A stretch of DNA of 45,145 bases from Gammaproteobacteria bacterium (lineage in GTDB: Bacteria; Pseudomonadota; Gammaproteobacteria; Eutrophobiales; Eutrophobiaceae). The stretch covers positions 1-45,145 of the forward strand of contig JAJDUB010000049.1 of assembly GCA_022826885.1 (NCBI GenBank), given 5' to 3'. A program made the position numbers and the translations under genes. Under the pieces are notes generated by a model. That model saw nothing but the letters and a program-made list of their open reading frames with translations. It was not told the origin of the DNA and did not search any database. Shown here one piece after another: positions 1 through 8,000 of this stretch (its first letter is position 1; every line of letters starts with the position of its first letter).

Positions 1-1
1 G

Positions 2-280
2 CGTACCCCGGAGGAAATGGCAGCTTACCTGGATGCCTGCCTTGAGGAAGCGGACGGGGATGCTGCATTCATTGCGAAGGCCCTGGGTGATATCGCTCGC
101 GCCAAAGGTATGTCCCAGGTGGCACAGGATGCAGGGTTGTCACGCGAAAGTCTTTATAAGGCGCTTTCCGGGGAACGCTATCCCACATTTGACACAATCC
201 TCAAGGTCATTCACGCATTGGGGCTGAAACTGAACGTCGAAGCTGTACTTACGGTCGACTCTCAACCCCAAGCCAGATAG
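2..280 (+). CDS. HigA-type addiction-module antidote, 5' end cut by window
   Basis: This is the C-terminal part of a small antidote protein of the COG3636-like HTH family, which neutralises a RelE/HigB-like toxin and represses its own operon. The visible pattern AAYLDACLEEADGDAAFIAKAL, then GDIARAKGMSQVAQDAG and LSRESLYKALSG, then YPTFDTILKVIHALGLKL, is the hallmark of the family: a lambda-repressor-like helix-turn-helix with LSRESLYKAL as recognition region. An ATG lies at 17, but the frame stays open to base 2 (reading R-T-P-E-E before that Met), and family members have about 15 residues before the AAYL segment, so the true start is probably outside the window. The toxin gene, normally just upstream, is not visible. 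The stop at 278-280 lies 12 bp before the 30-bp repeat. Confidence 0.85.
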   Translation, partial: RTPEEMAAYLDACLEEADGDAAFIAKALGDIARAKGMSQVAQDAGLSRESLYKALSGERYPTFDTILKVIHALGLKLNVEAVLTVDSQPQAR

Positions 281-292
281 CTGTGTTCAACG

Positions 293-322
293 GGATCAGA
301 TGGGGTCGGACCACCCTAACTA
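293..322. repeat. 30-bp direct repeat, copy 1
   Basis: The 30 bases here are identical to 1376-1405. The core includes GGGGTCGGACCACCCT, with the small palindrome GGTCGGACC. The copy lies between the antidote stop and the brnA end, in otherwise non-coding DNA. The two copies bracket brnTA and the heptad-repeat gene. Confidence 0.9.
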
Positions 323-354
323 TTAGATATTATTATTTTTGATGCAGGCAGGAC

Positions 355-621
355 CTATTTGCTTGTCTGCTTGACTTCCATATAACGGCGTAAAACCTGA
401 TTAATATGAGTCTGATATTTGCCACCCTGAACTTTGAACCACTCGAGCATATCAGCATCCAGACGTAAAGAGACCTGTTTTTTAACTGGCCGGTAGTATT
501 TCCCTATAACCGGATTATTCCATTCAGCCATCTCTGGAATCTCAGATGTATCTATCTCCCTATCCGCCATCGAAGCCAGTTTTTCAATTTCAGATCTTTG
601 TTTTTTTGTGAGTTTGCTCAT
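355..621 (-). CDS. brnA: BrnA-type antitoxin
   Basis: Antitoxin of the BrnT/BrnA type II system: it binds the BrnT ribonuclease and, as a dimer, represses the operon. The 88-residue product starts MSKLTKKQRSEIEKLASMAD. Its C-terminal half reads YYRPVKKQVSLRLDADMLEWF, then GKYQTHINQVLRRYME, the usual BrnA ribbon-helix-helix with the strand KQVSLRLD. The frame is open upstream to 693, but that would bury the start inside brnT; the ATG at 621 gives a normal length and a 32-bp overlap with the end of brnT, as expected for toxin-first brnTA operons. No truncation is visible, so the module looks functional. Confidence 0.88.
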   Translation of the reverse strand: MSKLTKKQRSEIEKLASMADREIDTSEIPEMAEWNNPVIGKYYRPVKKQVSLRLDADMLEWFKVQGGKYQTHINQVLRRYMEVKQTSK

Positions 622-889
622 AGAAATGTCTTTCTTTTTTAGTCGCCTTTCTGGCAGAAATAATTCGTATCGAATCCTCATGTTTCTTTTCAATCACAAT
701 ATGGGCGACAAGAAGGAGCGTCGCGCCACCCACCATCCCTAATGTCTGCCAGCGTTCTTCGTCATTGTCAAAACGATCCTGGATACTTATATGATAAGGA
801 TCGTCAAATACCAGACAGGCCGTATCAAAAGAAACTTTATGTTTCGCTTGATTCGCTCGATCCTTATCATGATTCCATTCAAAACGCAT
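590..889 (-). CDS. brnT: BrnT-type ribonuclease toxin
   Basis: BrnT toxins are small RelE-fold ribonucleases that stop translation. The 99-residue product begins MRFEWNHDKDRANQAKHKVSF, the classic BrnT opening (FEWDxxKxxxNxxKHxxxF), continues with the family FDDPYHISIQDRF segment and W-Q-T-L-G-M-V, and ends with the IRIISARKATKKERHFYE strand-helix that closes BrnT domains. The His and Lys of the KHKVSF segment and the C-terminal Arg/Glu residues are present, so nothing suggests inactivation. It is the first gene of the operon and overlaps brnA by 32 bp. A candidate operator/promoter lies immediately upstream. Confidence 0.9.
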   Translation of the reverse strand: MRFEWNHDKDRANQAKHKVSFDTACLVFDDPYHISIQDRFDNDEERWQTLGMVGGATLLLVAHIVIEKKHEDSIRIISARKATKKERHFYEQTHKKTKI

Positions 890-896
890 GACATTA

Positions 897-924
897 TTGT
901 AGATACAAAACTATAACTACACAA
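897..924 (-). promoter_or_regulatory. candidate brnTA operator/promoter
   Basis: Just upstream of brnT, TTGTAG at 897-902 faces CTACACAA at 917-924, an imperfect inverted repeat. On the minus strand TATAGT (915-910) could serve as a -10 box inside it. No good -35 box is seen. Autorepression by a BrnA dimer at such a site is family knowledge; the site itself is inferred. Confidence 0.3.
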
Positions 925-997
925 TAAGAATATTTAATATTTCTGATATCGAGCTTCAACCGGGACGCGGCACAATAATGCCCGGCTGACAATGCCC

Positions 998-1026
998 TTG
1001 ATAACACCCGGCAATCCCACTATAAT
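998..1026 (+). promoter_or_regulatory. sigma70-type promoter of the heptad-repeat gene
   Basis: TTGATA at 998-1003, a 17-bp spacer, and a perfect TATAAT at 1021-1026. Transcription would begin near 1033, leaving a leader of about 35 bases before the Shine-Dalgarno AAGGAGG (1053-1059) and the ATG at 1067. Confidence 0.7.
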
Positions 1027-1066
1027 GGAACGTCCATCAAGAAGAACTGAACAAGGAGGCTCACAC

Positions 1067-1402
1067 ATGTCAAACATACAGTTGTTTCTTTCACTCGCGG
1101 GTTTCTTAACCGCCATATTCGCCTGGTTTCGTTTCGATATCAATAAACGCTTTGATGAGCAGAAAGAGTGGGTAAATAAACGCTTTGATGAGCAAAAGAA
1201 TTCGATGAACCAGCGTTTCGACGACGTGAACCAGCGTTTCGACGACGTGAACAACCGCTTCGATGACGTGAACAAACGTTTCGACGACATGAATAACCGC
1301 TTCGATGATCTGAACACCTCGATTCACAAGCGCATTGACGACCAGAACGCCATGCTGGCGCAACACTACGTTAAAGGATCAGATGGGGTCGGACCACCCT
1401 AA
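1067..1402 (+). CDS. membrane-anchored heptad-repeat (coiled-coil) small protein
   Basis: A 111-residue protein with no assignable enzyme function. Residues 1-22 (MSNIQLFLSLAGFLTAIFAWF) form one hydrophobic N-terminal helix, probably a membrane anchor. Residues 24-95 are heptads of the type N-x-R-F-D-D-V, first as two diverged copies (INKRFDEQK, VNKRFDEQK), then five near-identical copies, giving a long acidic/basic coiled coil. The start is well supported: AAGGAGG ends 7 bases before ATG 1067, and a clean promoter lies upstream. An alternative start at 992 would lie inside the promoter. The last residues (KGSDGVGPP) are encoded by the second copy of the 30-bp repeat, which also supplies the stop, so the original C-terminus may have been replaced. 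Similar short proteins are common near toxin-antitoxin genes, but no role can be given. Confidence 0.7.
   Translation: MSNIQLFLSLAGFLTAIFAWFRFDINKRFDEQKEWVNKRFDEQKNSMNQRFDDVNQRFDDVNNRFDDVNKRFDDMNNRFDDLNTSIHKRIDDQNAMLAQHYVKGSDGVGPP
1208..1312 (+). repeat. 21-bp tandem repeat, five units, in frame
   Basis: Five 21-base units of the form AACCAGCGTTTCGACGACGTG (one coiled-coil heptad each) follow one another without gaps. The first two are identical; later units differ mainly at codon third positions and at the second residue (Q, N or K). This is an in-frame array that could expand or contract. Confidence 0.85.
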
Positions 1403-1405
1403 CTA
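1376..1405. repeat. 30-bp direct repeat, copy 2
   Basis: Identical over 30 bases to 293-322; identity stops on both sides. This copy overlaps the end of the heptad-repeat gene and contributes its last codons and its TAA stop (1400-1402). The remaining stretch to 1494 shows no recognisable feature. Confidence 0.9.
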
Positions 1406-1494
1406 GCTGTTTCCATTCAGTTTATATGCCGGTCGCACCTGTTATTTCCCCTTAAAGTCCTGTTTTGAGGCATGAAAAGCACAGTTTAAGCATC

Positions 1495-2349
1495 TTATAG
1501 CGCCTCTTTATGAACTACTTTATCTTCATCGTAGGTTTGCAGGAAACGTTGGATGCCTTTCACATAGACATCTCTGCTTAATAAAAACCCGTTGTTGTGG
1601 TCCCCCGAAACAGGGAGGAACATTTTCGGTTCCGGCGCGGAGTCAAACAGGCGTTGCCCTAACCTGGCCGGGACCACTTCATCCTGGTTGCTGTGGATCA
1701 CCAGGACCGGGCACTTGAACGAGGTAATATATTTGTCCACCGGGTAATGTATCCGTGATATCCAGGAAACAGGCAGGTAGGGATAATGGTGTTTTCCCAG
1801 GTCTTTAATGGAGGTAAACGTGGATTCCAGTATCACTGCCGCGGGCGTGACCTTTGCCGCTAACGCGGCGGCCACCGCGCCGCCCAGGGAGCGGCCGAAA
1901 ACGATGATCTCATCCGGGCGTAACCGGCGTTCACTAACCAGGTAATTCCAGGCGGCCATTGCATCCCGGTAGGTGCCGCGCTCGGTTGGCCGCCCCTCGC
2001 TTCTGCCGTAGCCGCGGTAATCGATGATGAAAACCGCTAAACCGATGTCATGAAATATGGAAATCGATTCAAGACGATGGGACAAATTTCCGGCATTGCC
2101 ATGAAAAAACAAAAGCGTTGCCTGCGCGTCCGGGTGAGGAACATACCAACCGTGAATTTTAATGTCGTCATCCGTAACCAGGTAAACGTCCTCGTAATGT
2201 AAACCGGCAGCTTCAGGCGTGTCGCTGAGCCTCTTTCCGGGAAAAAAGACCATTTTTTCCTGGAAAACGAAGAGCAGGAGCATCAAGCCAAGAAAAAGCG
2301 CTGAAACGACAAGAACAAGGGAACTGAGCATACGCATTAATGGCGGCAT
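1495..2349 (-). CDS. membrane-anchored alpha/beta hydrolase (BEM46/ABHD13-like)
   Basis: A 284-residue serine hydrolase of unknown substrate. Residues 8-30 are one hydrophobic helix, an uncleaved anchor placing the enzyme on the periplasmic side. The alpha/beta-hydrolase core follows: oxyanion-hole motif HGNAGN (83-88), the FIIDYRGYGRSEG strand (107-119), the nucleophile elbow GRSLGG with Ser154, Asp223 in SNQDEVVP, and His251 in SGDHNNGF. This order is typical of the BEM46/ABHD13 group, often called lysophospholipase- or esterase-like. ATG codons for residues 1 and 5 are both possible starts. It lies downstream of the RTX gene on the same strand with a 43-bp gap, so co-transcription is possible. 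Confidence 0.85.
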   Translation of the reverse strand: MPPLMRMLSSLVLVVSALFLGLMLLLFVFQEKMVFFPGKRLSDTPEAAGLHYEDVYLVTDDDIKIHGWYVPHPDAQATLLFFHGNAGNLSHRLESISIFHDIGLAVFIIDYRGYGRSEGRPTERGTYRDAMAAWNYLVSERRLRPDEIIVFGRSLGGAVAAALAAKVTPAAVILESTFTSIKDLGKHHYPYLPVSWISRIHYPVDKYITSFKCPVLVIHSNQDEVVPARLGQRLFDSAPEPKMFLPVSGDHNNGFLLSRDVYVKGIQRFLQTYDEDKVVHKEAL

Positions 2350-2392
2350 CAGGAAAATAAAAGACTGGCAAGTATCCCCTTTTCTTTGTCAG

Positions 2393-4171
2393 TCAGGCTG
2401 CGGCAACGGGTTCGGGGTCGATAAAGAAAATCAAGTGCGTATCGGTCAGATCGGCCTGATTGACATCCTGCAGCGTGATCTCTCCGCCGCCGTGTGCGAG
2501 CAGGTCAATAACGAGGTCGTCTCCCTGTTGTTGCAGGTTCAGGTCGTCTATCGTGTCAATCCCGTCAAACGCGCTGAGGTCGATGCTATCCTCGTCAGTC
2601 CGGAAATCCGTGATGACGTCGTAGCCGCTGTCGTACGCGAACACGAAGACGTCGGCGCCCGGCCCGCCTGACAACTCGTCATTGCCGTAGCCACCGTCAA
2701 GCAGGTCATTGCCGGCGCCGCCGGACAAGGTATCATCACCCCCGAAAGGGAGATAAGAAATCAGTTCAATTTCGCCCGGATCGTCAGACATGCTTTGTTC
2801 GTTCAAAGCAGCCGGAACCGGTTCTTCGTATATAAGGAATGCCGGGAAGTTGTCACCGATCAGGATGTCATCGCCGTCTCCACCTTCCAATGCGTCGCTG
2901 CCGGCGCCGCCTTCAAGCCAGTCCGCGCCCGACCCGCCGTCCAGCCGGTCAGCGCTGCCGCCGCCGTGGAGGTAGTCATCGCCCGGTCCGCCGGTCAACT
3001 CGTCATGACCGTCGCCGCCGTCGAGCAGATCGGCGCCCGTCCCGCCGCTCAGTATGTCGTTGCCTATCCCGCCGACCAGTGTGTCATTACCGGGACCGCC
3101 CTCCAGCGTATCATCGCCGCCGGTCAACTCGTCGATAATCAGCATCAGCAACAGGTTGTCGAGTGTACTCTCACCCTCGCCGCTGTCGCTCATGGCAAGC
3201 GCCGAGTCAAGGTTCATGCCATCATCAACCACGAACAGGAACGGCGCGCCGAATCCCGCTGTTGACGAGGAGTCACCGACGAGCAAATCGTCGTCATCCC
3301 CGCCGAACAACATATCGTTCCCGGCGCCGCCTTCGAGCCAGTCATTGCCGGCGCCGCCACGCAGTACGTCGTTGCCGGCGTGCAAGCGGTCGTTGAGATA
3401 CGCCAGCACGTCAGCGCGGGTCAAGTCGGGAAGCAGCGGCGGCAGGGTATTATCAACCCTGTCACCGCCGTCGATGACACCCTGGTTCCCGGTCCCGGCC
3501 TCCCCGAGCGGCGTCTCGCCGGGAAACAGCTGAAAAAAGATCCGCTGCAACGGGCCGGCATCATCGCCCAGCAACAGGTCATCGTCATCACCACCCTCCA
3601 GCGTATCATCGCCGAGGTTGCCGAGCAGGAAGTCCCGCCCGCCAAGACCGTAAAGGCTGTCATTGCCGCCACCGCCTCGCAAAATATCATGGCCGGCGCC
3701 GCCACGCAGTTCATCATTGCCATCGCCGCCGCCGATATCGACACCATCGTCGAAATGTCCGCCCGTATCCCCGGCTTCCGGGTCAACCAGAGTCAGTGTG
3801 TACTCGCCGGCGTGGTCTTGTGCGGGGTTACCGAGATAGAGGCCGGCGCTGAGATAGTAAACGCCGCTGCTGTCAGGGGTGAAGTCGATCCTGGAGTCGA
3901 GTTGCCCTGTAGCGAAGTCGGAGTCGTCATTGACGGCAACCTGTTCGCCCGCCGAATTAAAAACCCTCAGGATCGTGTCGGCGCCGCTGTTATCCCCGGC
4001 GCCGGCCAGGTGAATCTCGTAGGTTTTTCCTTCAACCAGTTCGACCCTGAGCCAGTCGTTGTCCTGCTTGTCCTCGAATACGCCGTTGAATGTATCGCCG
4101 GCAGAGAGGCTGTACGCCGTCTGTGCGTTTGCCGTAGCGTCTGTGGAGGGGTTCTCTCTAACGTGTGCCAT
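2393..4171 (-). CDS. RTX (hemolysin-type calcium-binding) protein with PPC domain
   Basis: A 592-residue exported protein. Residues 14-130 resemble a bacterial pre-peptidase C-terminal (PPC) domain (SLSAGDTFNGVF, DNDWLRVELVEGKTYEIHL, GVYYLSAG, GEYTLTLVD). Four blocks of calcium-binding nonapeptides GGxGxDxLx follow at about 147-203, 264-300, 350-440 and 477-509, separated by three 35-60-residue linkers with short hydrophobic patches. Residues 510-592 match the serralysin-type C-terminal region (DVITDFRTDEDSIDLSAFDG, then GDDLVIDLLAHGGGEITLQDV), the uncleaved type I secretion signal. There is no N-terminal signal peptide, as expected for type I export. No catalytic domain is recognisable, so it may be a structural, adhesive or calcium-binding surface protein. 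No ABC exporter, membrane-fusion or TolC gene lies in the window. Confidence 0.85.
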   Translation of the reverse strand: MAHVRENPSTDATANAQTAYSLSAGDTFNGVFEDKQDNDWLRVELVEGKTYEIHLAGAGDNSGADTILRVFNSAGEQVAVNDDSDFATGQLDSRIDFTPDSSGVYYLSAGLYLGNPAQDHAGEYTLTLVDPEAGDTGGHFDDGVDIGGGDGNDELRGGAGHDILRGGGGNDSLYGLGGRDFLLGNLGDDTLEGGDDDDLLLGDDAGPLQRIFFQLFPGETPLGEAGTGNQGVIDGGDRVDNTLPPLLPDLTRADVLAYLNDRLHAGNDVLRGGAGNDWLEGGAGNDMLFGGDDDDLLVGDSSSTAGFGAPFLFVVDDGMNLDSALAMSDSGEGESTLDNLLLMLIIDELTGGDDTLEGGPGNDTLVGGIGNDILSGGTGADLLDGGDGHDELTGGPGDDYLHGGGSADRLDGGSGADWLEGGAGSDALEGGDGDDILIGDNFPAFLIYEEPVPAALNEQSMSDDPGEIELISYLPFGGDDTLSGGAGNDLLDGGYGNDELSGGPGADVFVFAYDSGYDVITDFRTDEDSIDLSAFDGIDTIDDLNLQQQGDDLVIDLLAHGGGEITLQDVNQADLTDTHLIFFIDPEPVAAA

Positions 4172-4188
4172 ATATTAAAACCATATTT

Positions 4189-4205
4189 GTCAGGAATATT
4201 CTGAC
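4189..4205. promoter_or_regulatory. palindrome upstream of RTX gene
   Basis: GTCAGGAATATTCTGAC is a near-perfect 17-bp palindrome (GTCAG/CTGAC arms around an AT-rich centre), 18 bp upstream of the RTX start codon. Position and shape suit a repressor or activator site, but no known regulator is recognised. The rest of 4206-4312 shows nothing clear. Confidence 0.35.
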
Positions 4206-4312
4206 TAGCAATATTGTAACCGGATTCCAAGTGCAAGGAATTACACTCATTGTCAGGGTGTCAGGCTGGTCACAAGGCAAATCGGAAGAGGAAGCCGTTG
4301 ATTTTATGGACA

Positions 4313-4732
4313 CTATTGGTGAATCACCAGTGGTACGCCGGTTAATCCCATGTGAAAGTCCGTAGACCAGCAGGAGGTGATTTTTGTTTCCTGCATGATG
4401 TGCAGACCCATGGCATCCGTAAGAGTCAGTTTTTGATCAGAAAATTTTCTGAGAAATGAAGTAGCTGAGATAATCTCCTGTTTGCCAACCCCAACAATGG
4501 TCAGCATGTTTATGGTTTCAATGAATGCCATGAACTGCAACGCCCGGGTTTCATCATAACGTTTTAAAAACCAGCCATGCCCTTCTGCAATAACAAGGCT
4601 TGTGGTAACAAGGGGAGGGGGGTCGGCGAATAAGCGAAAGAACAGGGGGTGGTGCGTATCCGAACCATCTGTGAAGGCTATCAATGCTGACGTGTCAACA
4701 TAAGCCTCAGTCTTTTTGTCCATAAACGACAT
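4313..4732 (-). CDS. PIN-domain ribonuclease toxin (VapC-like)
   Basis: A 139-residue PIN-domain protein, the usual VapC length, predicted to be a magnesium-dependent endoribonuclease. The four acidic positions are visible: Asp13 in YVDTSALIAF, Glu50 in VIAEGHGW, Asp106 in LTLTDAMGL, and Asp125 in CWSTDFHMG. The layout (central VTTSLVIAEGHGW, then LTDAMG) matches the DNA-adjacent PIN group annotated as 'type II toxin-antitoxin VapC'. The gene overlaps the upstream antitoxin by 26 bp from the first ATG (4732), or 17 bp from the second (4723); either start leaves the domain whole. It is very likely translationally coupled to the antitoxin. Confidence 0.85.
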   Translation of the reverse strand: MSFMDKKTEAYVDTSALIAFTDGSDTHHPLFFRLFADPPPLVTTSLVIAEGHGWFLKRYDETRALQFMAFIETINMLTIVGVGKQEIISATSFLRKFSDQKLTLTDAMGLHIMQETKITSCWSTDFHMGLTGVPLVIHQ

Positions 4733-4931
4733 CGTCTATCCGCTGACTGGATTGGGGATCTCCCGTTTCGACCATACCTGCAAAACGCATCCAGGGTTTT
4801 GTCTCATCTACTGAAAGCGTGGAACGCAATGAGCGACGTAGTAATTCCGCGAGAGAGATCCCCAATCGCCGGGCCTCCCGTTTTGCGGCGTCATAATCAC
4901 TTTCGCTGAGACTGATTTGTGTACGAATCAT
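4707..4931 (-). CDS. ribbon-helix-helix antitoxin partner of PIN toxin
   Basis: A 74-residue protein beginning MIRTQISLSESDYDAAKREA, then RLGISLAELLRRSLR, the standard ribbon-helix-helix pattern: one DNA-contacting strand (RTQISL) and two helices for dimerisation. The C-terminal tail (about 45-74) would be the toxin-binding part. The frame opens upstream to 4967, but those extra residues (MFDNKSCYCVII) do not fit the family, so the ATG at 4931 is preferred. It precedes and overlaps the PIN toxin gene, the normal antitoxin-first order of vapBC. The upstream 120 bp is AT-rich and should contain the promoter, but no convincing -35/-10 pair is seen. Confidence 0.85.
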   Translation of the reverse strand: MIRTQISLSESDYDAAKREARRLGISLAELLRRSLRSTLSVDETKPWMRFAGMVETGDPQSSQRIDDVVYGQKD

Positions 4932-5094
4932 GATGATAACACAATAGCAACTTTTGTTATCAAACACAACTTTTAAAATGTATAATGAAGTGAAACGCCG
5001 TATTAATGAGTTACGGGGGAAAATCAGCGATTTAATGCCAAATCAGGGCTTTGGGTGGTAAACCTGGGTTAATAGTTGTAACCATTTTCAAGAG

Positions 5095-8000
5095 ATGGCC
5101 ATGAATTACCGGAAGCAGTGCTTTTTTGCGGCAGTCCTGCTGGTTGGTATCAGCCTGCCAATTCCCGGCACCGGTTACGCTGCTGCATTTCAAATTGACT
5201 CTAACGAGCTGAAAGGCCTCAGCTATCGATTGGTTGGTCCCATGCGCGGTGGGCGCGCCACCAGGGTTGCCGGGCTCAGTGGTGATCCGGCAACCTATTA
5301 TTTTGGTACTGCAGCCGGTGGTGTCTGGAAAACCACCGATGGCGGCATCACCTGGTTTCCGATTTTTGACGACCAGCCGGTGAGCGCTATCGGTGACATT
5401 GCCCTTGCGCCGTCCAACCCTGACATTATTTATGTCGTAACCGGCGACGCCAAGTCACGGGGCAATGATTCTCACGGTAACGGGGTATATAAATCCATTG
5501 ATGCCGGTGCAACCTGGCAGCATATGGGACTGTCCGGGGTCAGACAGACAAGCCGCGTGATAGTCCACCCGGAAAATCCCGACATCGTCCTGGTAGCCGC
5601 GCAAGGCGGGTATTACGGGCCCGGCAAGGACCGAGGCGTGTTTCGCAGCCGGGATGGAGGCAGGACCTGGCAGAAAGTCCTTTACGTCGATGAACACACC
5701 GGCGCATACGATGTCGACTTCGTGCCGGGAAGTCCCGACAAACTCTATGCAACGATGTGGCAAATGCTGCGCAACCCCTACAGCCTTGTCAGTGGCGGTC
5801 CTGGAAGCGGCCTTTTTTATTCGTCCGACAGCGGTGATACGTGGAAGGAATTAACAGGAAACGGTTTACCGGATGGCGTGCTGGGCAAGATCGGCGTAGC
5901 AATCTCACCGGCAGATCCCAGGCGCATATACGCGGTCATGGAAGCTGAACAAGGCGGGCTTTATCGCTCCGATGATGGCGGCCTTAACTGGAAATACGTA
6001 AACCCAAGCCGCGCACTGTGGAGGCGCGCCTGGTTTTTTATGGACATCGTTCCACATCCCCTGGACCCCGACACGATTTTTGTCCTGAATATCCAACTCG
6101 AAAAATCAGTCGATGCCGGTGAGTCGTTTACAACGATGAAAACCAATCATGTCGATCATCACGACTTGTGGATCGACCCAGGAAACCCCCAACGCATGTT
6201 CAGTGGTAACGACGGCGGCGCAAACGTATCCGTCAATGGTGGTCTGAGCTGGGCCCGTTCCGATGACAACCAGCCTACCGGACAGTTTTACCGGGTAATT
6301 ACCGATGATCGTTTTCCCTATTTTATATACGGCGGACAACAGGACTGGGAGACAATCGCTATCGCCAGTCGCGGCAACTGGAATGGTATTGGTTACAGGG
6401 ACTGGTATCCCGTAGGTGGTTGCGAAATGGGTTGGTCGGCGCCTGACAAGAGAACAAGCAATTATGTGTATGCCGGCTGTACGGATGGTGGTATCAGCCG
6501 TTACGACCGCAAGACCCAGCGCAACCAGTCGGTAGACCCATGGCCGCTGACCAATATCGGACACGGCGCAAAGGATGCCAGGTTCCGTTTTCAATGGACC
6601 TCTCCGATACTCGTCTCCCATCATGATCCAAGCGTAATGTACAGCGGCGCCAACGTGCTGTTGCGGTCCGAAAATGACGGCATGAACTGGGAGGTAATCA
6701 GCGGCGACTTGACTCGTGATGACAAAAGCAAACAAGAGCCATCGGGCGGCCCGATCAGTAGGGATAATGTCGGCACCGAAGTATACGGAACCATCTATGC
6801 GCTGGCTGAATCGAGACTGAAAAAAGACCTGCTCTGGGTTGGTACGGACGACGGACTGGTTCACGTTACCGAAACCGGCGGCAGGGAATGGAAGAATGTA
6901 ACACCTCCGGAAAAGCTTCTGCCCGAATGGAGTCGTATTAATTCAATCGAGGCTTCCCGGCACGACCCTGCCACAGCTTATCTTGCGATTCATCGCAGGG
7001 AGTGGAATGAATATCGTCCCTACGTGTTGAAAACAACCAATTATGGCGCTGACTGGGAATTGATCACGAGTGGCCTGCCCCAAGACACCATTGTGCGTGT
7101 GGTGCGCGAGGATTCGAAACGGGAAGGCTTGTTGTTCCTCGGTGCCGAGATGGGCATGTACTTCTCGCTGGATGGCGGCAGTCAATGGCAATCGCTACAG
7201 CTCAACCTGCCGGTCGCACCTGTTTATGATCTGACAATCAAGAATAATGACCTCGTTGTTGCAACACACGGCAGGGCCTTCTGGGTGCTCGATGACATCT
7301 CGCCGTTGCGCACACTGACGGCGAAGCTGGCTGCAAAACCGTCCCATATTTTTTCACCCAGCGCTACTGCCAGAATCCGGGATGATTTTTCAGTTCCAGG
7401 CACACCGGTAGGCCGGAATCCACCTCCGGGTGCTGTGATTTACTACAATCTCGGAAAAATACCGGAGGATCCTGTGAGGATATCGATCATCGATAGCGCA
7501 GGTAACACGGTGCAATCCTTTTCTTCATCACCCGACGCCGGTGAATCGCTGGAAACCCACGCTTCGGTGGATATGGGCGCTTATTACGGCAGGTCATCTC
7601 CCGTTTCTGCAGAACCGGGACTGAATCGCTTTGTCTGGGATCTTCGCCACCGCGGCCCCACCGGAATAGCCGGCAGCGTGATCTTCTGGCACCCGCCGAA
7701 AACACCTCCGGTCGGACCGTTGGCCCTGCCGGGCGAATATGAAATCCGCATGGAAGTTGATGGCGCCGTATCGGCTGCAGCGCTGACGGTAACTGCTGAT
7801 CCGCGTATTGCATTTCCGGTAGAGGAATTACGCAAACAATTTGATCTGCACCTCAAGGTACGCGACACACTCTCCGAAATCAGTGAATCGGTATTGGGAA
7901 TTCGAAGGGTTTACGATCAGATTGATCGCATTCGTTCGAGATCCGGAAACAACAAGGAAGCCGATAGCGTAAACATGGATCTGAAAAAACTGCGGGACAA

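Noticed and set aside
1208-1312. Possible CRISPR array
   Set aside because: Units are contiguous, 21 bp and in frame, with no spacers; no cas genes are present.
1106-1366. Repeat-rich minus-strand frames in the heptad-repeat gene
   Set aside because: They only reflect the 21-bp repeat; the plus strand has promoter, Shine-Dalgarno and start.
2695-3745. Periodic repeats in the RTX region as a CRISPR or minisatellite
   Set aside because: They are codons of GGxGxD calcium-binding nonapeptides.
3380-4204. 274-residue open frame on the plus strand across the RTX gene
   Set aside because: It is antisense to the RTX repeats, has no family motifs, and its openness follows from the biased Gly/Asp codons.
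4954-4986. TTGTTA and TATAAT as a promoter for the BNR-like gene
   Set aside because: The spacing between the two boxes is 21 bp, too long for a sigma70 promoter.
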